From assembly GCA_945865925.1 (NCBI GenBank), contig CAMBFG010000010.1, forward strand, positions 1 to 51,624: 51,624 nt of DNA, given 5' to 3'. Positions 41,961 to 50,752 of the stretch are shown piece by piece; the stretch's first letter is position 1; every line of letters begins with the position of its first letter. A program made the position numbers and the translations under genes. The notes below the pieces were generated by a model. That model had not been told where the DNA came from, did not search any database, and saw only the letters and a program-made list of their open reading frames with translations. The stretch is from Dehalococcoides mccartyi. Lineage in GTDB: Bacteria > Chloroflexota > Dehalococcoidia > UBA2979.

Positions 41961-43346
41961 CTACGGCCGCGTCATCTCCTCGGGCTTGATCCACTCGGCG
42001 AACTGCTCGTCCGTGACCAGGCCCAGGGACAGGGCGGCTTCGCGGAGGGTGGTGCCCTCGTGGTGGGCCTTCTTCGCGATTTTCGCCGCGTTGTCGTAAC
42101 CGATGTGCGGGTTGAGGGCGGTCACGAGCATCAACGATGACTGCATCAGCTCGTTGATGCGTCGCTCGTTTGCCTCGATGCCCACCACACAGTTATCGGT
42201 GAACGAACGCGCTGCATCGCCCAGCAGGCGGATGCTCTGCAGGTTGTTGTAGACGATGACCGGCTTGAAGACGTTCAGTTCAAAGTGGCCCGTGGCGCCG
42301 CCGATGGAGACGGTGACGGCGTTTCCCATTACCTGCGCGCACACCATGGTCATCGCCTCGGACTGGGTGGGGTTCACCTTGCCCGGCATGATGCTGGAGC
42401 CCGGCTCGTTTTCCGGCAGCATCAACTCGCCGAGGCCCGCGCGCGGGCCGGAGCCCAACATGCGGATGTCGTTCGCGATCTTCATGAACGACGCGGCGAT
42501 CGTGTTCAACTGCCCGGCAAGTTCCACCTGCGCGTCGTGCGCGGCGAGCGACTCGAACTTGTTCGGCGCGGTGACGAACGGGAGCCCGGTGAACGCACGG
42601 ATCTTCTCCGCCACACGCACCGCGTATTCCGGGTGCGTGTTCAGTCCGGTGCCGACGGCGGTGCCGCCGAGGGCCAACTCGTACAGCCTCGGCAACACCG
42701 ACTCGACGCGTGCGATGCCGTAGGTGACCTGCTGCACGTAGCCGGAGAACTCCTGGCCGAGCGTGAGTGGCACGGCGTCCATCAGGTGCGTGCGCCCGAT
42801 CTTCACGATGCCGTCGAACTCGCGCGCCTTCGCGTCGAGGGCGTCCCGCAGGTACGCCAGCGCCGGCACCAGGTGGTGTACGACCTGCTCGGCGGCCGCC
42901 ACGCTCATCGCGCCCGGGAACGTGTCATTCGAGGACTGCGACAGATTCACGTGGTCGTTCGGGTGGACGGGCACCTTCGAGCCCATCACCCCGCCCATCA
43001 TCTCGATGGCACGGTTGGAGATGACCTCGTTCACGTTCATGTTGCTCTGCGTACCGGAGCCGGTCTGCCAGACCACGAGCGGGAAGTGGTCATCGAGGAT
43101 GCCCTCGATGACCTCATGGCCGGCGCGCTTCATCGCGGCCGCGCGCTCGCCGTCGATCTTGCCGAGGTCTTCGTTCACCTCGGCGGAGCAGTACTTCACG
43201 ATGCCCATCCCGCGGATCAGCGGGCGGGGCATTCGCTCGATGCCGATCTTGAAATTCTCCAGGGAGCGCTGGGTCTGCGCCCCCCAGTACTTCTCAGACG
43301 GGACCTCGATCGGGCCGAACGTGTCGGACTCGGTACGCATCGGCAT
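41961..43346 (-). CDS. fumC: Fumarate hydratase, class II
   Basis: FumC hydrates fumarate to L-malate. From the ATG at 43346 it has 461 residues, the normal length. It begins [24 protein letters not shown], and the active-site regions are [37 protein letters not shown] and the signature [13 protein letters not shown]. The frame is open far upstream through mdh, but that is shadow. The start lies 5 nt after the mdh stop, so mdh and fumC are coupled. An alternative ATG at 43340 is possible. Confidence 0.97.
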   Translation of the reverse strand: MPMRTESDTFGPIEVPSEKYWGAQTQRSLENFKIGIERMPRPLIRGMGIVKYCSAEVNEDLGKIDGERAAAMKRAGHEVIEGILDDHFPLVVWQTGSGTQSNMNVNEVISNRAIEMMGGVMGSKVPVHPNDHVNLSQSSNDTFPGAMSVAAAEQVVHHLVPALAYLRDALDAKAREFDGIVKIGRTHLMDAVPLTLGQEFSGYVQQVTYGIARVESVLPRLYELALGGTAVGTGLNTHPEYAVRVAEKIRAFTGLPFVTAPNKFESLAAHDAQVELAGQLNTIAASFMKIANDIRMLGSGPRAGLGELMLPENEPGSSIMPGKVNPTQSEAMTMVCAQVMGNAVTVSIGGATGHFELNVFKPVIVYNNLQSIRLLGDAARSFTDNCVVGIEANERRINELMQSSLMLVTALNPHIGYDNAAKIAKKAHHEGTTLREAALSLGLVTDEQFAEWIKPEEMTRP

Positions 43347-43351
43347 TCGTG

Positions 43352-44284
43352 CTAGCCCTTCGGGGTCGCTGCGACTAGTTCCAACACGGCGACGCCCGCG
43401 GCCACGATCGCTTCGCGCTCCGCGGCGGACACCGGGATTTCGAACACCTGCTGGATGCCGCCCTTGCCGAGGCGCACCGGGGCGCCGACGAAGGCGTCCT
43501 TCACACCCCACTGGCCGTCCAGCAGCGTGCAGCAGGGGATGATCCGCTGCTCGTCCAGCAGAATCGAGTCGACCATGTCGATGGTGGCGACGGCCGGGGC
43601 GACAAACGCCGAGCCCGTCTTGAGCAGGTCGACGATCTCTGCGCCACCGCGCTTCGCACGGTTGGCGACCGCCTCGACCTGTGCAGCCGACAGCAGCTGG
43701 CCGAGCGGCACGCCGCCGACCGTTGCGTTCGAGATCAGGGGCACCATCGTCGCTTCGGTGTGGCCGCCGAGGACCCACGCAGAGACGTCCTTCACGGACG
43801 TCTTCGTCTCCATCGCGATGAAGGTGCGGTAGCGGGCGGTGTCCAGCATGCCGCCCTGTCCGACGACACGCTCCTTCGGGAAGCCGGAGGCCTCGATGGC
43901 CACATGGCACATCGCGTCCATCGGGTTGGCGAAGATCACGAGCGTCGCGTTCGGCGAGTGCTTCGCGGCCTGGCCGACGACTGAGCGCACGATGCCGGCG
44001 TTCACGCTGAGCAGGTCCTCACGCGTCATCCCCGGCTTGCGGGCGACGCCCGAGGTGATGACGACGATCTCGGAGTTCGCGGTCTCGGCCCAGTCGTTCG
44101 TCCCACGGATCGAGGACGACGTGCGCGACCACGGGGCCGCCTCGGCGATGTCGAGCGCCTTGCCCTGCGGCAAGCCCTCGACGATGTCGATCAGCACGAC
44201 GTCCGCGTAACCGCGGGCGGCGAGGATCTGGCCCATCGTGGCACCGGTGTTACCGGCGCCGACGATCGTGACCTTCTGGCGCAT
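43352..44284 (-). CDS. mdh: Malate dehydrogenase (LDH-like type)
   Basis: Mdh oxidises malate to oxaloacetate with NAD. It has 310 residues. The NAD loop is [15 protein letters not shown], followed by Asp in VVLIDIVEG, which favours NAD. Substrate arginines are in [14 protein letters not shown] and LDTARYRTF. The usual NPVD is NPMD here. The catalytic His is in LGGHTEAT. From the ATG at 44284 it sits between icd and fumC on the same strand, a TCA-cycle group. Confidence 0.95.
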   Translation of the reverse strand: MRQKVTIVGAGNTGATMGQILAARGYADVVLIDIVEGLPQGKALDIAEAAPWSRTSSSIRGTNDWAETANSEIVVITSGVARKPGMTREDLLSVNAGIVRSVVGQAAKHSPNATLVIFANPMDAMCHVAIEASGFPKERVVGQGGMLDTARYRTFIAMETKTSVKDVSAWVLGGHTEATMVPLISNATVGGVPLGQLLSAAQVEAVANRAKRGGAEIVDLLKTGSAFVAPAVATIDMVDSILLDEQRIIPCCTLLDGQWGVKDAFVGAPVRLGKGGIQQVFEIPVSAAEREAIVAAGVAVLELVAATPKG

Positions 44285-44367
44285 GATGGGAATCCCTTCT
44301 CCGCGGGCCTCGCGTCGGAAACGCTCCGCCGAGCCCGCGCTGCTGTCTGTGTCGCGCGCCTCGAGGG

Positions 44368-45585
44368 CTACGCCTTCATCGCGGTCTGGAGGTTGGTGTC
44401 CAGCGCCGCCAGGAAGTCCTGAGTCGTGAGCCACGGCTGGTCGGGCCCGACGAGGATCGCGAGGTCCTTCGTCATCTGCCCACCCTCGACCGTGGCGATG
44501 CAGACCTTCTCCAGCGCCGAGGCGAAGGTCGCGAGGTCGCCGTTGTTGTCGAGTTTTGCGCGGTGCTGGAGGCCGCGCGTCCACGCAAAGATCGAGGCGA
44601 TCGGGTTCGTGGAGGTAGCACGGCCGGCCTGGTGCTCGCGGTAGTGGCGGGTCACGGTGCCGTGCGCGGCCTCGGCTTCTACGGTCGCGCCATCCGGCGT
44701 GAGCAGGACGGACGACATCATGCCGAGCGAGCCGAAGCCCTGCGCGACGATGTCCGACTGGACATCGCCGTCGTAGTTCTTACAGGCCCAGACGATGCCG
44801 CCGCTCCACTTGAGGACGGAAGCAACCATGTCGTCGATCAGACGGTGCTCGTACGTGAGTTTCGCCGCGTCCATCCGGCTCTTGAACTCGGCGTTGTAGA
44901 CCTCTTCGAAGATGTCCTTGAAGCGGCCGTCGTAGGCCTTCAGGATCGTGTTCTTCGTGGAGAGGTACATCGGGTACTTGCGCTGCAGCGAGTAGTTGAA
45001 GCACGCCTGCGCGAAGCCACGGATCGATTCGTCCGTGTTGTACATCGCCATCGCGATGGCGTCGTCCTCGAACTTCATGACTTCCCACGTTTTCGCGGGA
45101 CTGCCATCGGCCGGTGCGAACGTCATCGTCAACGTGCCGGCGCCCTTCAGTTTGACGTCGGTCGCGCGGTACTGGTCGCCGTAGGCGTGGCGGCCGATGA
45201 CGATCGGCTCGGTCCACCCGGGGACGAGTTTCGGGATGTTGGTGCAGATGATTGGCTCGCGGAAGACGGTGCCGCCGAGGATGTTGCGGATCGTCCCGTT
45301 GGGGGACTTCCACATCTCCTTCAGGCCGAACTCCTTTACGCGCACCTCGTCAGCGGTGATCGTGGCGCACTTCACGCCGACGCCCAGCCGCTTGATCGCG
45401 TTCGCGGAGTCGATCGTGACCTGGTCGTTGGTCTCGTCGCGGTGCTGGATGCTGAGGTCGTAGTACTCGAGTTTGAGGTCGAGGTAGGGAAGGATCAGGC
45501 GATCCTTGATGAACCCCCAGATGATGCGGGTCATTTCGTCGCCATCGAGTTCGGCGACTGCGTTCTTGACAGGGATCTTGGCCAT
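44368..45585 (-). CDS. icd: Isocitrate dehydrogenase (NADP-dependent, homodimeric IDH1-like type)
   Basis: This enzyme oxidatively decarboxylates isocitrate to 2-oxoglutarate. It has 405 residues from the ATG at 45585, with GGAGGAG about 8 nt upstream. Signatures of the homodimeric NADP type are [14 protein letters not shown] (about 9-22), [19 protein letters not shown] and [19 protein letters not shown]. It resembles eukaryotic-type NADP-IDH and not the E. coli type. It is first in the icd-mdh-fumC run, with 83 nt between it and mdh. Confidence 0.97.
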   Translation of the reverse strand: MAKIPVKNAVAELDGDEMTRIIWGFIKDRLILPYLDLKLEYYDLSIQHRDETNDQVTIDSANAIKRLGVGVKCATITADEVRVKEFGLKEMWKSPNGTIRNILGGTVFREPIICTNIPKLVPGWTEPIVIGRHAYGDQYRATDVKLKGAGTLTMTFAPADGSPAKTWEVMKFEDDAIAMAMYNTDESIRGFAQACFNYSLQRKYPMYLSTKNTILKAYDGRFKDIFEEVYNAEFKSRMDAAKLTYEHRLIDDMVASVLKWSGGIVWACKNYDGDVQSDIVAQGFGSLGMMSSVLLTPDGATVEAEAAHGTVTRHYREHQAGRATSTNPIASIFAWTRGLQHRAKLDNNGDLATFASALEKVCIATVEGGQMTKDLAILVGPDQPWLTTQDFLAALDTNLQTAMKA

Positions 45586-45752
45586 TGCGGGCGCTCCTCC
45601 GACGAGGCTGAAGCGGCCCTCTGGTCGCCGCGCACGCTCACCTGACCCATGCCGAGGAGCGTCCGCGGCCCCCTTCCCGCGACTGCCACCGCTCGACGTC
45701 ACGAGAGGCGGCCCGTTGGGCCCGGGAATGGGGCATGCCGTGCGGCGGCAGG

Positions 45753-45758
45753 AGTATA
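45753..45758 (-). promoter_or_regulatory. Candidate -10 (TATACT) for icd-mdh-fumC
   Basis: On the minus strand TATACT lies about 170 nt upstream of the icd ATG in the 234-nt gap between pccB and icd. No good -35 is seen. The remaining gap sequence (45586-45819) holds no gene that I can support. Confidence 0.35.
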
Positions 45759-45819
45759 CCGCCCGTTGTCGCTACCGGCGCGCGGTGTGAGGGGTGCCTG
45801 GAGACCTCGGACAGCGCGG

Positions 45820-47364
45820 TTAGAGCGGGATGTTCCCGTGCTTCTTGCCCGGCACCTGCACGGACTTCGTCCGCAGCATTTCGAGGGCGTGGGCGATCTT
45901 CAGGCGGGTGTCCCGCGGGTCGATCACATCGTCGATGTAGCCCTTGGCGGCCGCGATGTAGGGGTGCTCGAGGCGCTGTGCATACTCCTCGATCAGTCGC
46001 TTGCGCTCGGCGTCCGGGTCAGCGGCCGAGGCGATCTCGCGGCGGCTGACGATGTTCACGGCCTGGCTGCCCGCCATCACCGCGATGGCTGCTGTCGGCC
46101 AGGCGTAGTTCACGTCCGCGCCGAGGTGCTTCGAGCCCATCGCGTCGTAGGCGCCGCCGAAGGCCTTGCGCAGGATCACCGTGACCTTTGGCACCGTCGC
46201 CGCCGCGTAGGCGTACACGAGCTTCGCGCCGTGCGCGATGATCCCGCCGTACTCCTGAGACACGCCCGGGAGGAACCCCGGTACGTCCACCAGCGTCACG
46301 ATCGGGATGTTGAACGAATCGCAGAAGCGCACGAACCGCGCGGCCTTCCGCGAGGAGTCGATGTCCAGCACGCCACCGAGGTAGAGCGGTTGGTTCGCGA
46401 CGATCCCGACGGGTGCGCCGCCGATCCGCCCCAGCCCGCACACGATGTTCGGCGCGAAGTACTCGTGTACTTCCATCAATTCGCCGTTGTCCACGAGACG
46501 CTCGATGACGTCGCGGACATCGTACTGCTTGTCGGAGGCGCCGGGGACGATCGTCATGATGTCGTCCAGCCGCCGGTCGATCGGGTCGCCGGTGTCCTGG
46601 TATGGGGCGTCATCCATGTTGTTCTGGGGGAGGTAGGACAGCAGCCGGCGCACCTCTTCGAGGCACTCCTGCTCGTCCTTGAACGCGAAGTGCGCCACGC
46701 CCGACTTCGAGACGTGCGAGGCCGCGCCGCCGAGTTCCTCGACGGTCGTCTGCTCACCGGTGACGGAGAGGATCACGTCGGGGCCCGTAAGGAACATCTG
46801 GCTGGTCTTCTCCACCATGAAGATGAAGTCGGTGAGCGCCGGTGAGTACACCGCACCACCAGCGCACGGTCCGAGGATCACGCTGATCTGCGGGATCACT
46901 CCGGAGGCCTGCACGTTACGGAAGAAGATCTCGCCGTAGCCTCCGAGCGAGGACACACCCTCCTGGATGCGCGCGCCGCCCGAGTCGTTCAGCCCCACGA
47001 TGGGGACGCCGGACTTCAGCGCCACGTCCATCAACTTCGCGATCTTCATGCCAACGACTTCGCCGAGCGAGCCGCCGTAGACCGTGAAGTCCTGCGCGAA
47101 GACGCACGCGGTGCGGCCGTCGATCTTGCCCCAGCCGGTGACGACGGCGTCGCCGTAGAAGCGCTCACCGTCTTCGTCGTCCCAGTCGGCCGCGAGGGCG
47201 TCGATTTCCTCGAAGGTGCCGGGGTCGACGAGCGTGGCGATGCGCTCGCGGGCGGTCATCTTGCCGCGTGCGTGCTGCGCCTCGACCCGCTCCTGGCCGC
47301 CGCCGAGGGCTGCGTCAGCCTTCAACTGCGTGAGGTCGTCCAGCGCTTGTTCGATCGTGGTCAT
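45820..47364 (-). CDS. pccB: Acyl-CoA carboxylase carboxyltransferase (propionyl-CoA carboxylase beta type)
   Basis: This is the carboxyltransferase subunit that moves biotin-bound CO2 to an acyl-CoA such as propionyl-CoA. It has 514 residues. Two crotonase-like halves carry oxyanion-hole glycines: FTVYGGSLGE and LNDSGGARIQEGV in the first, VDVPGFLPGVSQEYGGI and LRKAFGGAYDAMGSK in the second. The C-terminal GKKHGNIPL is diagnostic of the family. A GGGGAG site precedes the ATG at 47364. Substrate (propionyl against acetyl or other) is not settled; the alpha subunit is not in the window. Confidence 0.93.
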   Translation of the reverse strand: MTTIEQALDDLTQLKADAALGGGQERVEAQHARGKMTARERIATLVDPGTFEEIDALAADWDDEDGERFYGDAVVTGWGKIDGRTACVFAQDFTVYGGSLGEVVGMKIAKLMDVALKSGVPIVGLNDSGGARIQEGVSSLGGYGEIFFRNVQASGVIPQISVILGPCAGGAVYSPALTDFIFMVEKTSQMFLTGPDVILSVTGEQTTVEELGGAASHVSKSGVAHFAFKDEQECLEEVRRLLSYLPQNNMDDAPYQDTGDPIDRRLDDIMTIVPGASDKQYDVRDVIERLVDNGELMEVHEYFAPNIVCGLGRIGGAPVGIVANQPLYLGGVLDIDSSRKAARFVRFCDSFNIPIVTLVDVPGFLPGVSQEYGGIIAHGAKLVYAYAAATVPKVTVILRKAFGGAYDAMGSKHLGADVNYAWPTAAIAVMAGSQAVNIVSRREIASAADPDAERKRLIEEYAQRLEHPYIAAAKGYIDDVIDPRDTRLKIAHALEMLRTKSVQVPGKKHGNIPL

Positions 47365-47405
47365 CCGAGTGGTCTCCCCACGCCCCCTGCGAGGGGCCAC
47401 GAGGC

Positions 47406-47411
47406 ATCGTA
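47406..47411 (-). promoter_or_regulatory. Candidate -10 (TACGAT) for pccB
   Basis: TACGAT on the minus strand lies about 41 nt before the pccB ATG, leaving a leader of about 35 nt that includes GGGGAG. It is the same hexamer as at priA, mogA and the DUF2157-like gene. Confidence 0.4.
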
Positions 47412-47483
47412 TCCGCCCGGATTGATTGCGGGAAACCTCTCCCGCAGATTCGGGCAGCCCTCGCGCGCCGCTGGATTCGAGGC

Positions 47484-48098
47484 TTAGCGAGGCTTCGGGA
47501 CGCGAATCGTATCCCCTGCCCGGATGTTGTTCAGGCCACCCGGTGGCACCCCGTTCGCCTGCTCCAGCTCTGCGAGCGTGATCTGGCGGGACAGCGCGAT
47601 CCCAAACGCCGTGTCCCCGGGCTCCACGAGATAGGAGTCGGTCACGACCGGCGGCGGTGTGGGCCTCGGAGGGCCGGCGGTTGGGTTGGGAGTCGCGGGG
47701 GTTGCGGCAGGCGCCGGGATCCGGAGCACCTGGCCGATTCGGACGTCGTCGTTGGCGAGGTTGTTCGCGGTGCGGATGGCGGCGGCAGTCGTCCCGAAGC
47801 GCTGCGCGATCAGCGACATCGCGTCCCCGGCGACCACCGTGTAGTTCTGGGTAGGGGCGGGGGTCGCGGTCGGTGGGGGTGTCGCCGTGGCCGCGGCCGG
47901 TGCAGCGCCGAGGGTGCGCGTCCCGGCAGGCACGATCGTCGGCTCAGGCACCTTCGCAAACGGCGTCGCCGTCGGGATGCCGGGAGGTGCCGGCGGATCC
48001 TCGTCGCTGCACGCGCTGGCGCTCAGCGCGGTCACCACGAGGATGCCGAGGACGAGCGTGCGGCGGAGGGTCTGACGTCTGTGCATGCGCACTCGCAT
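47484..48098 (-). CDS. Lipoprotein with two LysM domains
   Basis: This 204-residue protein has a basic N-terminus, a hydrophobic segment and lipobox SASAC, so it should be lipid-anchored on the outer face of the membrane. A Pro/Thr/Ala-rich linker follows, then two LysM domains: YTVVAGDAMSLIAQRFGTTAAAI... and YLVEPGDTAFGIALSRQITLAEL..., which bind peptidoglycan glycan. There is no catalytic domain. Starts at 48113 (GTG), 48098 or 48086 are possible; 48098 is chosen. It may tether or mark cell wall. It lies 35 nt after the M28 peptidase gene. Confidence 0.85.
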   Translation of the reverse strand: MRVRMHRRQTLRRTLVLGILVVTALSASACSDEDPPAPPGIPTATPFAKVPEPTIVPAGTRTLGAAPAAATATPPPTATPAPTQNYTVVAGDAMSLIAQRFGTTAAAIRTANNLANDDVRIGQVLRIPAPAATPATPNPTAGPPRPTPPPVVTDSYLVEPGDTAFGIALSRQITLAELEQANGVPPGGLNNIRAGDTIRVPKPR

Positions 48099-48133
48099 CC
48101 TAGGCACCGGCACGCAACCCGGACAACCGAGGG

Positions 48134-49414
48134 CTAGCGCGCCACTGGCATCAGTCCGTTGATGGCGAGCTCCCCCGCCGCCAGCATCGTCTCGATGGAT
48201 GCTCGATCAATGTTGGCGAGGGCGTCACCGGGCTGGTGGATTTGGGAGTCATCGCCGGAGTAGAAGGTCACTCCCGGGATACCGGCGGAGACGAACGAGG
48301 CATGGTCGGACGAGGCGAACGGCGGGAACTGCCCCGCTTTGAAGCCGGTCTTCCCTGCCTGCTTCAGCACGTTCAGGATCTTCTCCTGCAGCGATACGTC
48401 ACCGACGATCTCGGCACCCGTCACCTTGCCCACCATGTCGAAGTTCAGCATGAACTTCACACCGGCGACGCCGTGCTGCTTGATATAGGCCTGTGATCCC
48501 CACAGTCCGTATTCCTCCGCGCCGAATGCGGTGACGCACATCCCCGGGCGCTTCAGCGTCCGCGCCAGCTCGAGGATCATCGAGGTACCGCTCGCGTTGT
48601 CGTTCGCGCCGGGCCCTTCCGGCACGCTGTCATAGTGCGCGCCGATGATGACCTCGCATTTGTCACCGTTGCGGCCGACGACGTTCTGCGAGGGTGTCTG
48701 CTTCGACCCCGCCGCGGAGACGACGGTGACGGTGGTGCCGCTCTGGGCGAGCGTCTGGAGGCGAGTCCGCTCACCTTGCTCGACACCGACGACGGGGATC
48801 GTCACCTTGGTGTCGCCAAGCGTCCCGCGGAACTGGCCGTCCTCGTTGTTCACCACGATCACGCCGGCGGCGCCAGCACCCTGCGCGTTGGCGGCCTTCT
48901 GCGCGAACGGCACGACGCCGCGGTCGAGCAGCACGATCTTCCCCTTCACGTCGCGGAGGGCGAAGTCCTCTGGCCGTCCCATCCCTGCCGCCACGAGACT
49001 GCCGCGGCCCTCGACCTGTGGGGAGCCCGTGAGTGCGAGGGCCTTCACGCTGCCATCCGGGAGCCGCACGGCGGAGGTGTCGAAGCGGAGCTCGAAGGAG
49101 AACGGCTCCACGGCGACCTGGTACCCGCTGTCTTTGAGCGACTGCGCGATGTAGTCCGAGGCGCGCTTCTCGCCGTCCGTACCCGCCGCGCGGATGCCGA
49201 TGGTGCCCGCGAGCATCGTCAGGTGGGCCATGACGCGGTCGGGGTCGGGCCTCGTGGAGGCTGTCGAGGTGGGGGACGCGCTGGGTGTCGCCGTGGCGGC
49301 CTGAGGAGACTCAGCCGTGGCAGTGGCAATCGCGGGCTTCTCCCCGCCGCAGGCGATGAGCAGTCCGGCCGCGCCGAGGAGGAGGACTCGGAGCGGAAGG
49401 TTTTTGTGCGACAT
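48134..49414 (-). CDS. M28-family zinc aminopeptidase lipoprotein with PA domain
   Basis: This 426-residue protein starts at 49414 with a lipoprotein signal LRVLLLGAAGLLIAC. An Ala/Thr/Ser-rich linker is followed by an inserted PA domain (LDRGVVPFAQKAANAQGAGAAGVIVVNNEDG) and the M28 catalytic core. Zinc ligands fit HYDS, GANDNASGTS, FGAEEYGLWGSQAY with catalytic Glu, NFDMVGK and SSDHASFVSAGIPG. It likely trims peptides outside the membrane. The frame also opens from an ATG at 49450, but the later start gives the clean signal peptide. Specificity is unknown. Confidence 0.9.
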   Translation of the reverse strand: MSHKNLPLRVLLLGAAGLLIACGGEKPAIATATAESPQAATATPSASPTSTASTRPDPDRVMAHLTMLAGTIGIRAAGTDGEKRASDYIAQSLKDSGYQVAVEPFSFELRFDTSAVRLPDGSVKALALTGSPQVEGRGSLVAAGMGRPEDFALRDVKGKIVLLDRGVVPFAQKAANAQGAGAAGVIVVNNEDGQFRGTLGDTKVTIPVVGVEQGERTRLQTLAQSGTTVTVVSAAGSKQTPSQNVVGRNGDKCEVIIGAHYDSVPEGPGANDNASGTSMILELARTLKRPGMCVTAFGAEEYGLWGSQAYIKQHGVAGVKFMLNFDMVGKVTGAEIVGDVSLQEKILNVLKQAGKTGFKAGQFPPFASSDHASFVSAGIPGVTFYSGDDSQIHQPGDALANIDRASIETMLAAGELAINGLMPVAR

Positions 49415-49452
49415 AACGACACCCCATTCGGGGTGAGAGCGGTCAGTCATTC

Positions 49453-49947
49453 TTACGGGCGCGGTCGGCGGCTGCGTTGCCCCCACCATTGCCGGATCCG
49501 CACGAGGAGGGTCGAGGTAGCCGAGGAGCGTGCTGGGACGCCTCGTTGGGTTGTGGAGCTGGCAGGACGCCTGTACGTGCCGTACGAGACGTCTCGGCCG
49601 CGCCAGACAGTCTGCTGCTTGCCGCCGGTCCGGCCGCGGTTCCCGAACATCATGATGGCGAACGAGACCACGAACAGGACGACCCCGGCGTAGAGCGCCC
49701 ACGCGGCCAGTACGCCGAACTCGCGGAAGAAGAAGGAGCCGAGGATCAGCAGGAAGGCAAAGAGCATCACCTGCGAGACGGAGACCCGGGAAAGTTCCCG
49801 GCCGACCGCGCGCTGCCGCTTCGCGATGGCGTCCGCCATCGGCCGGCCGAGGGGGTTCCGGGCGCGCCGCGCCTCAGGCCCCGGGAAGTTCTCGATCTTC
49901 CCCAGGATCTCTTCGATCTCGCGTTCGAGGCGGTCTGGTTCGCCCAT
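49453..49947 (-). CDS. Small two-pass membrane protein with basic C-terminus, unknown function
   Basis: This 164-residue protein begins with a helical soluble part, PDRLEREIEEILGKIENFPG. It then has two hydrophobic segments near residues 65-85 and 90-110 (VMLFAFLLILGSFFF and LAAWALYAGVVLFVVSFAIMMF) and a long basic tail rich in Arg, Gly, Ser and Thr. I do not recognise the family. The frame continues upstream to 50943, but that part is shadow of rplY. It is the first gene before the M28 peptidase (38-nt gap) and divergent from rplY. Confidence 0.7.
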   Translation of the reverse strand: MGEPDRLEREIEEILGKIENFPGPEARRARNPLGRPMADAIAKRQRAVGRELSRVSVSQVMLFAFLLILGSFFFREFGVLAAWALYAGVVLFVVSFAIMMFGNRGRTGGKQQTVWRGRDVSYGTYRRPASSTTQRGVPARSSATSTLLVRIRQWWGQRSRRPRP

Positions 49948-50007
49948 GGGGACGTTCGGCCTCGCTCTGGCGCCCGCCGCGGGCGTCGTGCGTGGGTGGT
50001 CGTTCCG

Positions 50008-50013
50008 AGTATA
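50008..50013 (-). promoter_or_regulatory. Candidate -10 (TATACT) for the small membrane protein
   Basis: TATACT on the minus strand lies 61 nt before the ATG at 49947, in the divergent gap to rplY. No convincing -35 is seen. Confidence 0.35.
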
Positions 50014-50065
50014 GACCTCGGATTCGCGCCGTGCGGCGGGCGCGTTAACCAGGGCGGGGCGCGGC

Positions 50066-50094
50066 TTGACCCTCTCCACGGGCCTCCGTAACGT
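50066..50094 (+). promoter_or_regulatory. Candidate sigma70-type promoter of rplY
   Basis: TTGACC (50066-50071), a 17-bp spacer and TAACGT (50089-50094) form the best-spaced promoter in the window, though the -10 is weak. Transcription would begin near 50101, leaving a 54-nt leader with GAGGG 9 nt before the ATG of rplY. Confidence 0.55.
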
Positions 50095-50154
50095 GGGAGC
50101 GTTGTCGCCCGGGGCTACACGTTGCCCCTGAATCCACGTTCCGAGGGTACGCAC

Positions 50155-50748
50155 ATGACCGACACCTACCAGGTGCAGCACCGTTCCGTGATCGGCAAGA
50201 AGGTCGCCACGCTCCGTCGTGGGGGCGTCCTGCCCGCAAACATCTACGGCCGCGCGCAGGAGTCGATGGCGGTGCAGCTGTCCTACGTGGACGCTCGCGA
50301 CCTGCTGAACGCCCACGGCCTGAACACCCTCGTGAACATCCAAGTCGAGGGCGAAGGCCAGACGCGCCCGGTTGTGATCCGCAACGTGGAACTGGAGCCG
50401 GTACACCGGAAGATCCTCCACCTCGACATGTACCAGGTGGACCTCGCCCGCATCATCAAGGCCACGATCCCGGTCGTCCTGACCGGCGAATCGCCGGCCG
50501 TCCAGAAGTTCGGCGGCGTCCTCATCCACGCCCTCGACCACATCGAGGTCGAAGGCCTGCCGCACACGATCCCGGAGCACATCGAGGTATCGGTGAATGG
50601 CCTGATCGCGATCGGCGACCACATCCAGGTGAAGGACCTCCGCGTCCCGCCGGGAGTGAAGTTCCACGCCGACCCGGACCAGGGTGTCGCTGCCGTGCAG
50701 GCCTCGCGTGCTGCCACCTCGACTGGCGTCGCCGCCGTCGCGGAGTAG
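50155..50748 (+). CDS. rplY: 50S ribosomal protein L25 (general stress protein Ctc)
   Basis: L25 of the long Ctc type binds 5S rRNA. From the ATG at 50155 it has 197 residues. The L25 domain has VATLRRGGVLPANIYGRAQESMAV, and the C-terminal extension includes FGGVLIHALDHIEVEGLPHTIPEHIEVSVNGL, typical of Ctc proteins. A TTG 33 nt upstream is in frame, but GAGGG lies 9 nt before the ATG. Its stop is 4 nt from the rlmN stop; the two genes converge. Confidence 0.96.
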   Translation: MTDTYQVQHRSVIGKKVATLRRGGVLPANIYGRAQESMAVQLSYVDARDLLNAHGLNTLVNIQVEGEGQTRPVVIRNVELEPVHRKILHLDMYQVDLARIIKATIPVVLTGESPAVQKFGGVLIHALDHIEVEGLPHTIPEHIEVSVNGLIAIGDHIQVKDLRVPPGVKFHADPDQGVAAVQASRAATSTGVAAVAE

Positions 50749-50752
50749 TCCG

